Below are positions 24,108 to 33,879 of a stretch of DNA of 64,000 bases, piece by piece. A program made the translations under genes and the position numbers. This stretch comes from Cycas panzhihuaensis (Eukaryota > Cycadophyta). Numbering within the stretch: the stretch's first letter is position 1; the number at the start of each line of letters is the position of its first letter. The notes beneath the pieces are model-generated. The model worked only from the letters and a program-made list of their open reading frames with translations. It searched no databases and had not been told where the DNA came from. Where the stretch lies: the NCBI GenBank assembly GCA_023213395.1, contig CM041465.1:229779741-229843740 (forward strand), in the 5' to 3' direction.

Positions 24108-24875
24108 CCTTTTACTATAGAGGAAGTCAAGAAAGCGGTATTTGGTATGAAAAGGGAGAAAGCGCCTAGCTTGAATGGATTTCCTCTAGGTCTTTTTTAG
24201 GAATATTGGGATATAATTAAGGAGGATTTGATGAAGGTTATGCAGGAGTTTCATGAGAGGCGGAAGATGCTGGGAGAATGGCAAGCCACATTCCTAGTGC
24301 TTATCCCGAAGACGGAGGGAGCAATGAGAATGGAGGACTTCAGGCCAATCAGCTTATGTAATTTGAAGTACAAAATTGTAACCAAAGTCTTGGCTAACAT
24401 GCTTAAGTTGATCCTCCCTAGGATTATATCTCCCAATCAAGACGGTTTTGTGAAGGGCAGGCAAATCTTTGATGGCATTGTTGTCATTCATGAAACAATC
24501 CATTCATCCCCTCGAAGGAAAGAGTCGAGTATGACAATCAAGATTGACCTATCTAAGGCTTATGATAGGGTCTCTTGGGGCTATTTGATGGAATGCTTGA
24601 AGCCTTTTGGCTTTAAAGGAGAATGGAGGAATTGGATAGGTTCATGTATCTCAAATCCTCAATATCCAGTTCTAGTCAACGAAATATCAACCAGTTTTTT
24701 TTTTTAGAGCCAGAGGGTTGAGACAAGGAGACCCTATTTCCCCTTATCTGTTTATAATTCTGGCTGAGGCACTGGGTAGAGCAACGAAGAAGGCCAGGAG
24801 ACATCACAGGAATTAGGCCTACTTCTAGCATAGAGAACATTGCTCACCATCAATTTGTTGATGATAACAAATTTT
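24108..24875 (+). pseudogene. LINE reverse transcriptase, first part
   Basis: The plus strand encodes FTIEEVKKAVFGMKREKAP, then FHERRKMLGEWQATFLVLIPK, FRPISLCNLKYKIVTKVLAN, QDGFVKGRQIFDGI and KIDLSKAYDRVSW (first catalytic Asp), followed after a T-run frame change near 24695-24705 by GLRQGDPISPYLFII. The last codons before 24875 are the start of the catalytic FVDD box. The frame is cut there by the LTR element at 24876 and resumes at 28803. The longest open piece is 159 codons (24228-24707). Confidence 0.92.
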
Positions 24876-24949
24876 TGTTGGAATAATGTACATTCCCATT
24901 TACATGTCCATTTAAGTTCATTTCATGTCATTAGAATAATTGCTCACAT

Positions 24950-25008
24950 AGAATATTCTAGATGAGAATATTCTAGTGAGAGAAGATTCTTAGTCAAAGT
25001 TCTAGAAG
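24950..25008 (+). promoter_or_regulatory. cluster of heat-shock-element motifs in the LTR
   Basis: Within 58 bp lie GAATATTC (24951), GAATATTC (24966), GAAGATTC (24982) and TTCTAGAA (25000). The first two join as alternating 5-bp units aGAAt-aTTCt-aGAtg-aGAAt-aTTCt, close to the nGAAnnTTCn pattern bound by heat-shock factor trimers. They sit about 100-150 bp upstream of the TATA box, a normal position for heat-shock elements. Heat-responsive LTRs with such sites are known in plants (Arabidopsis ONSEN). Function here is inferred from motif only. Confidence 0.65.
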
Positions 25009-25102
25009 TCAAAGATGCTCAACTATTAATTAGTTAGTTTGAGCACACCAAAAATCATGGAGTTTGTTGAACCAACTCCTATGTTTAGACATAGTGTAAA
25101 AC

Positions 25103-25110
25103 TATAAATA
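25103..25110 (+). promoter_or_regulatory. TATA box of the heat-shock-motif LTR
   Basis: TATAAATA lies in ACTATAAATATG, within the LTR and about 95 bp after the last heat-shock-like motif. The copy in the 3' LTR is unchanged. Confidence 0.6.
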
Positions 25111-25242
25111 TGTATTTGTATCTTACATATTTTCTGAATGAGATTTGGAGAGTTGTGAGTCATTGTCGTATTGTCATCTCTTGTGCACTTTCTCACATGT
25201 GCTTTATGACATGCTTCCAACTCATATCCTCTCATTCCAACA

Positions 25243-25255
25243 TGGTATCAGAGCT
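25243..25255 (+). other. primer-binding site, initiator-tRNA-Met type
   Basis: TGGTATCAGAGCT directly abuts the 5' LTR. It matches the plant iMet primer site perfectly, consistent with recent mobility. Confidence 0.9.
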
Positions 25256-25639
25256 TAGGTTCTTGACACTTGTGTTCTACCATGTGTGTCTTGATTTCTG
25301 CCATGTTTGTACTAGGTTCTATCTTAAGAAGAATCTGCCCTCCTCTTCTTACCATTATGAAATTTCTGAATTTACATCTTAAAGTCTTTTATGCTTTGTA
25401 CAGAAAGTTGTTCAGCTCTGGTTTGTTGAGTGATACTCTATGCTTGTGAGGTTCTGTCCTAAAGAGCCTGCTCTCTTCCTAAATCTGTATCTATCTGGAT
25501 TACAAGCTACTCACTACCACTTGTGTTTAGCTGTGAAGAAAATACTTGAAAATATGTCTATGCGTAGAGTTGTTCGTAGGGTAAGATAGCCACCTCGGGC
25601 ATACTCTCTATTTCACTGTTTATTTGAGTGATGCCCCAC

Positions 25640-26010
25640 TGTGATCTGCGTTCTACGCCGCCCTTTGGAAGCTTCCGCCTTGGAAGAAGCCGCCTCGCCC
25701 GCCGCCTCCGCCCATTGCGCTTTCTAGAAGCCGCCGCCCACTGTGAAGGAGCCGCCGCCGGCAGGAAGCTTCCAACGCCGCCTCCGTCCAGCCGCTGCCG
25801 CCGCACCTCGCGGAGCCGCTGTCATGAACTCGCCACCACGCCGCCGTCAAGGAGCTGCCGTCCGGTTCGAGCCGCCGCCACCTCATCTCGGGAGCGCCGC
25901 CAAGCCGACGCCGCCGCCCTTTTGGGAGACGCACAGCCGCCAGATCGGTACGGGACGAGCTCGCATAGCCGCCGCTCGGAAAAAGAAGCCACGCCGCCGC
26001 CCACCGCACA
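25640..26010. other. GC-rich GCC-repeat block inside the LTR element
   Basis: This is a block of roughly 370 bp dominated by GCCGCC and CCGCCG words in otherwise AT-rich DNA. Overlapping ORFs of 60-142 codons occur on both strands, all low-complexity Ala/Pro/Arg/Gly, as expected by chance in such composition. I do not call a gene. It may be a captured GC-rich host exon or a structured RNA leader. Confidence 0.6.
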
Positions 26011-26124
26011 TATTCTTCTTTAAAGTGAAAGTTTTTTTTTCTTAATAAATTCTTATTAAGAAATTTAGTGAGATATTTCACTTTTTGACATTAATTTATG
26101 TTTTGAAGAATATTTTTGGGCATA

Positions 26125-26850
26125 ATATTTAAGAGGATTGTTAAGGACTTTATCCTCTTTAAATATATTTCAAAAGAGAGTACTTTTAGAGGAATTTAAG
26201 TTATTTTATCCTCTTTCTAAAGTATCTCTCAATATCATAAAAAGGGCACTTCAAGAGGACCTTTTTGATATGTATTTTATCTCTTTAAGAGATATTTTTG
26301 GCGGCATACAAGGATACTTAAGAGGATTTGTTTTTATCCTTCTTTCAAGTATCTATTGGTGATATAAAATAGTACCTTAAGAGGATTTTTAAATACATTT
26401 AATCCTCTTTTTTAAGGTACATATTGGTGGCTCAAAAGGAGTATTTGTGGCAAGCATATTAAGAGGATCTTAATTTAATTCATCCTCTTTAAAAAGGCTG
26501 TTATTGGTGGCATACAGATGCTTTAAGAGGATTATAAAGGCGGTTTATCCTCTTGTTTTTTAAAGCATCTTTTTGTGACAAGATAGTGCACCTTTGGCGA
26601 CATGTTCAAGGGCATAATACCTTAAGGAGTTTGTCTTCTTTTAAAGGTAATTTTTGGCTTCAATGTAAGGAGTACTTCAACAAGTATTTTCTCTTATACT
26701 TTAATCCTCTTTAGAGCATATACTTTGACTCTATTTAATGAGGATTCTTCAATGTACTTGGAGAGATTTTTTAAGAGGATTCTTCATTGTACTTAGTCCT
26801 CCTTTGAGAACATTTTAAGAGGACTTTCTATTGTACTTCATCCTCTTTTG
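26125..26850. repeat. array of inverted-repeat units (AAGAGGAT...ATCCTCTT)
   Basis: About nine or ten imperfect units of roughly 60-90 bp each contain a left arm AAGAGGAT (for example 26131, 26311, 26377, 26459, 26524) and a right arm ATCCTCTT about 12-20 bases later, often followed by a TTGGTGGCATA-like spacer. Each unit could fold into a stem-loop. The array occupies the place where gag would be in an autonomous element. No coding frame crosses it. Confidence 0.75.
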
Positions 26851-27721
26851 TTGATGTATTTAAAAGGTGTTTTAAACCTTCATTTGTACTCTCATTAAGT
26901 GTAATTCACCTTGCGGTCATCGAGTGATATAACACTCACACTTGCGGTGATTAAAACACTTTTCTCCTTAATCTCTTAATTACGACTTCTTAAAATGTCC
27001 ATGAATTACTAGCTAAAATTTGCTAGATTCACTAAGGCAAAAATGAAAGTCCTATGTAATATAACACTTCCAGTCTTACAAAGACCTATGGGAGTTGTTG
27101 AAGGAGAAGAGACGAAGCCAAGTCGATTCAAGGCAAATTGGTGCGAGACAATATATCACAACATGGTGTCATACGACATGACACAACATGATTGGAACCT
27201 GGGAAACTAGCACTCATTTGCTAGTAATTGATGAGTAGATTGCTCATCTTTATTTGCTTGCATATGATGCAAAATGACTCTTAATGAGTCTTGATATTTG
27301 CTTGCTCTTAAATATGTCTAGTCTCTTCATGTGCAGAAGTTGAAAGAGACAAGTGACTTATGTTGTTGAATTGTAGAGTATATAACTCTTATCAACCTGC
27401 ATGATACTTATCATACCTTTCTCTACCTCAAACTCTTTCATTTCTGAGTTGGGTAGCTTACTATTACAGCCTATTGTGTAATGGTGATGATAGTTGCAGT
27501 GTTGAGGTGTTAAGGAAAACACCTAACAATTCTATGAAGCAACAATGTCTTGAAAATGACAATAGTGCATAAAATCAAGCACGATATTGTAAACCAAGAT
27601 TATGACATTTGGAGAAGCAGGACAATGAGCGTGTTTTCACACATTGATGACCACAACTAGTATGTACTACATGAGGATAATGAAATCCTCTTTTGGAGCT
27701 TTGTAAAGGCAATCAGAAGGC

Positions 27722-28110
27722 AAATCAACAACAGGATGTGGATGACACTGAGTTCTGATTGATGATAATCAACGACAGGATGTGCGTTTGACCACTTAAG
27801 TTCTGGTTGAGTCAATTCAACGACAGGATGTGGATGACCACTTAAGTTCTGGTTGAATCAATCCAACGGCGTGATGTGGATGACACTTAGTTCTGGTTGA
27901 TCATAATCAACGACAGGATGTGCATTGACCACTTAGTTCTGGTTGAGTCAATTCAACGACAGGATGTGGATGACACTTAGTTCTGGTTGATCCGAAACGG
28001 CGACGGGATGTGCATAGACCACCGGATTCTCGTTGATCTCTTGTAGCGCTTGAAGGCCAAATCAACGGCGAATGTGCATAGCACCTAATTGCAGTTGATC
28101 ACTTGATGTG
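27722..28110 (+). repeat. about 45-bp minisatellite, some eight copies
   Basis: Units centred on CAACGACAGGATGTGGATGA and CTTAGTTCTGGTTGA recur at about 27727, 27770, 27818, 27863, 27907, 27952 and 27998, with a decayed copy near 28063. GGATGTGGATGAC and GGATGTGCATTGAC versions tend to alternate, suggesting a two-unit higher-order repeat. All three plus frames of the unit contain stops, so it is not coding. Confidence 0.8.
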
Positions 28111-28431
28111 GATAGCTTATTCCACCAAGACGGTATGCAAAGCGGTGATTCTGACATTTGAAAAGCCATTGTGGGCTTAATCGACTTCTTTGACTTCTTC
28201 GATTGTTCTACTACAACAATATGCCCTCCAACTATCGAAGAATTGGAGTTCCATGACAGTTCAAGCTTGTGGAAGATTACCGGATTCGCTCGACATATGG
28301 AGCATGGCATAGTTAAGTTGATGTATTGTCACTCAAGTTATATTCTCACTTAGACTTTAAGTTGTGAGAAATTTTTGAGAGACTTAGGACAACGATGTTT
28401 ATGTAAGGAAATGAACTTAACATTATGGGGG

Positions 28432-28797
28432 TGTTGGAATAATGTACATTCCATTTACATGTCCATTTAAGTTCATTTCATGTCATTAGAATAATTGCTC
28501 ACATAGAATATTCTAGATGAGAATATTCTAGTGAGAGAAGATTCTTAGTCAAAGTTCTAGAAGTCAAAGATGCTCAACTATTAATTAGTTAGTTTGAGCA
28601 CACCAAAAATCATGGAGTTTGTTGAACCAACTCCTATGTTTAGACATAGTGTAAAACTATAAATATGTATTTGTATCTTACATATTTTCTGAATGAGATT
28701 TGGAGAGTTGTGAGTCATTGTCGTATTGTCATCTCTTGTGCACTTTCTCACATGTGCTTTATGACATGTCTCCAGCTCATATCCTCTCATTCCAACA
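28432..28797 (+). repeat. 3' LTR of the heat-shock-motif element
   Basis: It is preceded by TTATGGGGG (polypurine tract) and ends CATTCCAACA directly before the duplicated ATTTT. All four heat-shock-like motifs are conserved here (28506, 28521, 28537, 28555). Confidence 0.95.
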
Positions 28798-28802
28798 ATT
28801 TT

Positions 28803-29060
28803 TGGGCAAGGCAACTCTGAGGGAAGCCCGCATGTTGAAAGAAGGCCTCGAGAAGTTTGAGAGGGCCACTAGCCAACAGGTAAATCTGAATAAAAGTAAT
28901 ATTTTTTCTTGCATACCAAGGAGAAGGTCTAGAAGAAGATCAGTAGGATTCTTGAGATGCTTATTCGTAAATTTTCGACAACATATTTGGAGATGCCCCT
29001 TTTTGTTGGATAGATGTCAAAGGAGTTGTGGTACCCATTAGTCGATAAAATGCAGAGGAA
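28803..29060 (+). pseudogene. LINE reverse transcriptase, second part
   Basis: This is the continuation of the RT frame after the LTR element: after the ATTTT duplication the codons give FLGKATLREARMLKEGLEKFERATSQQVNLNKS, the segment that normally follows the catalytic box in plant L1 RT, with the Q..N..KS block. The match across the insertion shows that the interruption lies exactly in the FVDD region. Frame changes follow near 28910-29040. Confidence 0.88.
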
Positions 29061-29640
29061 GCTAGCTGGGTGGAAGGGATCTCTGCTCAGCCAAGCTAAC
29101 AAGGTGTAGTTGGTTGCAGCTTCTCTTTAGAGTGTTCCTGTTTACATGATGTCTATCTTCAAGGTCTCAGTAAAAGTCGTGTTCACTTTGGAAGCCATTC
29201 AGAAGCGCTTCCTCTGGTCTGGGGTGGAGGAAAAGGATAGAATCCACTTGGTGGATTAGGATAAAGTGTGCAGCCCTAAGTAGGTGGGGGGGCTGAATCT
29301 TCAGAGAGTATCTCTCTTCAACAATGCCCTGGTGGCTAAGTTGGGTTGGAGATTGGCTAAGAAGGAAGGGGGTCTGTGGGAGAGAATTATGTCCCATAAG
29401 TATCTTCAGGAGAGGCACTTCTTATATGACAATCATTTACACTCTTGTGGGTCAGCTATCTGGAGAAGTGTCTTCTAGACGAGGCAGATTTTAGAGGCAG
29501 GGGTCCAGTGGAAGCTGGGGGATGGCAACACCATAAATTTCTGGAAGGATGCGTGGTGTGGTGACCTAAAGCTCAAGGGACAGGTAGATGTGGGTCTGTT
29601 GTAGGGTCTTTGTGAGGCGATCTATGGTACAAAGGTGAAG
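29061..29640 (+). pseudogene. LINE ORF2 thumb/connection region
   Basis: Broken plus-strand frames contain GGLNLQRVSLFNNALVAKLGWRLAKKEGGLWERIMSHKY and later QWKLGDGNTINFWKDAWCG, motifs that follow RT in plant L1 ORF2 (GLG...N.ALL.KW.WR and G.G..I.FW.D.W). Stops occur around each piece. Confidence 0.82.
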
Positions 29641-30140
29641 GATTACAAGGTGGTCCAGAATCAAACCACTAAGTGGAGAGACTTTCAGGAGATCCTAGGC
29701 GATCAGGGGGTTCAAGACCAAGTAGAGGCCTTAAAAAAGGTGCTAGGCCAATGCTATACCCCGAGAAGAGTAGAGGAGGACTCGATGGTCTGGCCCTTGT
29801 CCCCTTCGAGGGATTATTCGGCAAAACAAGGGTGCTTGTATCTATGCCAGGATAGAGGAGACCGAAAGCACACAATCTTGGAAGGGGTGTGGAAGATGGG
29901 CCTAAATCCTAAAATAGCAGCATTTTGGTGGTTGTGCCTTAGGAACAAGATCCTGACAGTGGATAACCTTAGAAAGAGGGATTTTGCTATGGCAAATTAG
30001 TGCATGTTATGTCGGGAGGAGGAGTCGGTGAATCATTTACTCCTCCACTGCTCTTACTCCAAAAGGGTTTGGAAGTTCATATGGGCTCAATTTGATGTCT
30101 AATGGGTGATCTCCAGAACCATTGAGGATCAAGTATTGGC
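29641..30140 (+). pseudogene. LINE zf-RVT region
   Basis: The open piece 29635-30000 contains FQEILGDQGVQDQVE, the acidic spacer, then MGLNPKIAAFWWLCLRNKILTVDNLRKRDFAMAN. After a TAG it continues as CMLCREEESVNHLLLHCSYSKRVWKFIW, the zinc-binding zf-RVT motif (C..C...E...H.L..C) of plant LINEs. All four ligands are present. Confidence 0.85.
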
Positions 30141-30168
30141 CTAGACTAACCCTTTTAAGAGTAGAACC

Positions 30169-30765
30169 TTGGCCCACATGTGGAGAATAGCTTTGCCAAT
30201 CACATTGTGGAACCTATGGAAGGAGAGGAACAGGAGGATATTTCAAGATACCCATATGGACGAAGCCAGGACTTTCGAGAGGATCAAGGCTGGCATTGGG
30301 GAAATTGTCAAGCCCAAAGAGGAGAAATTCATCATGGACATTGAAAAGGCTATTTTGGGAGGCTGGGAAAAGGCTATTCAAGGTGTCCTTACAAGTTAAC
30401 ATTGAGGGAATCCATGTTAACATTGAGGGAATCCATGTTTGGAGTGAGGTAATCACTCAATGTTACATGGATTCCCTCAATGTTACCAACTTACTCTTTG
30501 AGTGGTAGAGCTGGATTGGAGAGCGGCAACCCTGATCAGAGACATGCAGGACACCTTGAGGAGATGGAAGAACATCCAAGTGAACCATACTTATAGGGAG
30601 GCAAATGGAGTGGTTGATAGGCTAGCCAACTGGGGGGTTAGTCATAGGAGTTCCTATTTTTGGAGTGAGGTAATCCCAAATGAGGTTATGAGTCTGGTTA
30701 TTGAGGATATGTTTGGGTTTCAACAGGACAGCTACCTACTGGGCTTATCGTGGCAGGGTGGGTAG
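30169..30765 (+). pseudogene. LINE RNase H relic with its N-terminal half missing
   Basis: The first piece (30169-30399) has TLWNLWKERNRRIFQ, the segment before RNase H in plant L1 ORF2. The last piece (30502-30765) has VNHTYREANGVVDRLANWG, the C-terminal part of the RVT_3 RNase H domain (H.REAN..AD.LA). The expected intervening half, with the first catalytic acids, is absent. In its place is a 90-bp palindromic insertion (30395-30486). It was therefore non-functional as RNase H after that event. Confidence 0.85.
30395..30486. repeat. repeat-palindrome patch replacing part of LINE RNase H
   Basis: A 21-bp unit starting GTTAACATTGAGGG occurs twice in tandem (30395-30415, 30416-30436) and once inverted (30467-30486). 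Between them TTTGGAGTGAGGTAATC (30438-30454) also occurs at 30659-30675 downstream. This looks like a deletion filled by copied pieces of nearby DNA. Confidence 0.85.
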
Positions 30766-30884
30766 CTAGATCTAGCAGGGGCTTGAAGCCAGGCCATGGG
30801 CTTGTCATGGCCATTCTATCAGTCGAAAGGCAGTTATTGTAAAGGGTTGGGGCCCTTGTAAAACCCCATCTATTTGTACCTAAT

Positions 30885-30910
30885 CAAAAAAAAAAAATTA
30901 TGGGACTACA
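30885..30910 (+). other. LINE poly(A) tail and right target duplication
   Basis: The LINE ends ...TACCTAATC followed by about twelve A and then TTATGGGACTACA, the right copy of the target duplication (30895-30910, sharing A residues with the tail). Confidence 0.88.
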
Positions 30911-31832
30911 AAAGAAAAATGAAAGGAAACAAAAGGACCCTAAAAAAACATTAATGCTTTTTTAGCCCTAAACCTATTGCAACCCTAAAAAGTGACCTTT
31001 TGGGATATACAAAAACACAATAAGCATTCAACAAAAACATAAAAGACAACATTTGAGCATTTTAGGGTGTGTAGCAAATAGGCAAAAAAGAAGACAACAA
31101 TGACAATATTAGTGAATAATAACAACAAAAAAGTTGGTATGCAAGGAGCAATAGGGGAAGGAGGAAGTGCCAAAGTCCATTCCATATCAAAAAACAATGC
31201 CAAAGTCAAAAGAAAACACCAAGGAAAATATAGTTATGAAGGTATTTTCGAGTGAAAACTTGGTGTTTCATTTTTTAATTTTAGTTCCAAGTTTCAAGAA
31301 AAAATGATTAAGTGCGTCTACAAACCTTTCACCAAAAATATCCAATATAGAAGTATATACCACTATACAATCCAAAGCCAAGAAAGAATGTGGGATGTGC
31401 AAGATACTTTCTAATTTTTATGATCCTCTTCCATTTATAGGCACTTATCATAGATTGAAGGGCCATTTATGTGGCATAAAGTGGCAAAGAATCTATACTT
31501 GTAGTGAGAAATGAAAACCAAACGCAAAATTTTGTCAATGCCAAATTGCATCCCAAAGGCCAACTCCCAAATACTCGTAGACCACCTTCCCCACTCATGA
31601 TTGTTTAATTCTATTCAAGGGATTCCCACTTCACTAATACACGATCATCAAGCTGGTTCCTTAATTGTTCAACCTAAATAATCAATTTTAAAAAAATTGA
31701 TTGCTAATACTACTCCATTCCTAACAATGTTTGTTAGGAAGACTAGAGAAGATATATACCTTCTTGTAGCAACCTTTTCTAAATGCATGCAAGATCTCCT
31801 TTATTGTGCATTGATCATCCTGTTTTGAGTAG
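30911..31832. other. unassigned interval left of the hAT relic
   Basis: This is about 0.9 kb of AT-rich sequence with no ORF that I trust. It may include the 5' part of the hAT element (terminal inverted repeat, BED finger), but I could not identify either. Confidence 0.4.
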
Positions 31833-33871
31833 ATGGTTGATCCCATTAATGAGGGACCTCAAGGATACAAGCCTCCTGCCTATGATAGCCTCTGCATGCA
31901 CTTACTAAATAAGAAAAAGGAACATATGGATAAGATGGAAGGATCCATATGCAACACATGGAGTATTAATGGCTATAGTATTGTCATTGATGGTTGGGTT
32001 GATGCATATAAACTTCCATTATTAAGCACTATTGTTTATGTTCCTTTAGGGCCATACTTTTTAAGAGCTATTGATTACATAAGGGAGAAGAATTTACTTT
32101 CTCACAGTGAACTGTTAGGCAAATCCATCAAGGAAGTTGGGTGTTTCCAATCTGTAGGGCTCATTCCTATTTGTTACCATGTTGTAGGGCTCTATTTGTA
32201 GGGCACATTCCTATTCGTTGTCATGTTGTAGGGCTCTATTTATAGAGTTCATTCCTATTTGTAAGGCTCTAAGGATGCTTGTGCAAAACTAATATTGATC
32301 TATGTATTGAACCTGATGCTATGTGCATCTATTAAATAGTGCACGTAAAGATAATAGTAAGTTAGGTTGGGTTAGCAACTTGATTTCTAACGGGAGATCC
32401 ACATAAAGGGCCATATGTAACTACTACAGAGCATAAGTTAACTATCACATGAATGCTAACATGATGGTCCCATGGAGGGGGGGCTCCTTCAAAGTCTCAG
32501 TGGCCCTGTTGAGACTTTTTAGGAGCCCAGAGGAGGTGATGCGGTAGCCCATTTCCCTCAAACTCTCCTTATTACCTAGAAATCCCTAGGCGCGAAAGAC
32601 TGCCCAAAAGACTGTTGTTAACTGTCAACGATTTCTTGCCAAAAGAAAATTGGCATTAAAAGAGAGCAACGAATAATAAATGGATATGTGTGTTGGGTTT
32701 TAGCTAAACAGTATGTGCTTATCTCAGCCCTCCCATTTTGGGTCACTTAAAAAAACTGTTGATATAGCATTTCTGCTCCAGCATTCACAAAGAAGATTAA
32801 GTTTTTCCCTATGAATGGGCTCCTTTGATAGACATGGGACCATATTTTCCTTAACAATAGCATTGTAGCGACGGCATGGAACCACACCCTAAGGTAGAAT
32901 TCCTCAACTAAGACGCACCATATTACATCATATTTCATTCTCCTCTAATGGATGTTAGAGGCAAAGGAGGAATTAGATCCCATTGTTCTTAGTAGAGCAA
33001 GAAGTGTATGGAAGCAATCTTCATATGAGCAACCTTTGCACGTAAGGTAATTGATTCTTAACACCACATTTTAGAGTGAATGCAAATTTTGAGTTGTTTT
33101 TTCACAATCAATTACTAACATGATCTAATATGCGCACACAAATATTAGGGGAGATCCATTGGGATATAAACTCCATGTGTAAGAAGATTAAGGGCTTCAA
33201 TGATCTTTGAGACATAGGTGTATACCCAACATTGAGATAATTCATTCATTATAGATGGGATTCACTTAATACACCACAATACATGGCAATAATGCACACA
33301 TTAAATCCAAAGTGGTATGATATAGAGAATATAGGGAAGAGGCCTTCAAATTGAGATAGGGAAATAGTTCTTTCTTACAAGTCATGGAAAAGATTTATGG
33401 TAGAAATGAGGATGGAGACACCATCAAATCATAGTTTGCATCTTTTGTTTTCTCATGGGGGACATTCTAATTGGTTTTGGCCTTATATGATAGGAGTTTG
33501 AAGTTTGTGACATGTTGGTGGACACTCCATCACCATCAAATGATGAAATTGAAAGCTTTTGCGTACAATTGCGTTCACATGTGACAAATACCTCTCCTTT
33601 TCAGAGGAATTAGAGTACTTGTGGCTTCATTCATTAAGCCAAGACAAGTCAATTGAAGTGGAAGAGGGAAAAAGGCATTGTTCACATCCACAACACTCTT
33701 CAACTCTTGTCTCCCAAAGACAAGACTTACTATAATGACCCTCCTACATCATGGAATGGTAATCCTAAATATGGCAACTTGGTAAAACATGTGGCAAATG
33801 ACATCACAGAGTTGCTATCACATTATGAAGATGAGAGGGTTTTAGTCACCATTAAGCAAGATGAGGAGTAG
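31833..33871 (+). pseudogene. hAT-family transposase relic
   Basis: The left piece (31833-32170) has GYKPPAYDSLCMHLLNKKK, ICNTWSINGYSIVIDGWVDA and GPYFLRAIDYIREK, the DUF659 region of plant hAT-like transposases (with S..SDGW.D). The middle piece (about 33236-33390) has IHYRWDSLNTPQYMAIMHTL then NPKWYD, the usual block before the dimerisation domain. The right piece (about 33600-33780) has FQRN*STCGFIH, where RNWSTY.FIH is usual (Trp to stop), followed by VHIHNTLQLLSPKD, the hAT C-terminal dimerisation motif. Stops, frame changes and a 44-bp repeat lie between. I found no terminal inverted repeats or 8-bp duplication. Confidence 0.8.
32153..32270 (+). repeat. 44-bp tandem repeat inside the hAT relic
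   Basis: TGTAGGGC(T/A)CATTCCTATT recurs at 32153 and 32197, with a decayed third copy at 32241. It starts where the left transposase piece loses its frame. Confidence 0.75.
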
Positions 33872-33879
33872 GACCTTAA

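Larger units (their letters stand above)
24876..25242 (+). repeat. 5' LTR of the heat-shock-motif element
   Basis: It runs from TGTTGGAATAATG to CATTCCAACA. It holds four heat-shock-element-like motifs upstream of a TATA box at 25103-25110. It is nearly identical to 28432-28797. Confidence 0.95.
24876..28797 (+). mobile_element. young non-autonomous LTR element with heat-shock motifs
   Basis: The 3922-bp element has LTRs of 367 and 366 bp that differ by eye at only three bases and one indel. The target duplication ATTTT (24871-24875 and 28798-28802) is perfect. A TGGTATCAGAGCT primer site (25243-25255) and a G-rich polypurine tract (28423-28431) set the plus orientation. The interior has no gag, protease, RT or integrase. 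It consists of a short leader, a GC-rich block, an array of inverted-repeat units and a 45-bp minisatellite. It therefore depends on enzymes from another element. It is probably the youngest insertion in the window. Confidence 0.92.
21030..30894 (+). mobile_element. full-length L1-like LINE, interrupted by an LTR element
   Basis: This is a non-LTR retrotransposon with ORF1 (DUF4283 plus zinc knuckle), APE endonuclease, reverse transcriptase, zinc-binding zf-RVT region and a partial RNase H, ending in a run of at least ten A. Target duplications of 16 bp flank it. Subtracting the inserted LTR element (24876-28797) and its duplicated 5 bp leaves about 5.9 kb, the normal full length for plant L1 elements. 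All frames carry stops, so it is inactive. Confidence 0.93.

Noticed and set aside
25653-26081. Several Ala/Pro/Arg-rich ORFs up to 142 codons on both strands in the GC block
   Set aside because: All frames of a GCC-rich tract stay open by composition; the products are low complexity and overlap in several frames.
27722-28110. CRISPR-like array (regular repeats of about 45 bp)
   Set aside because: The units are contiguous and all parts vary together; there are no unique spacers, and the context is a plant retrotransposon.
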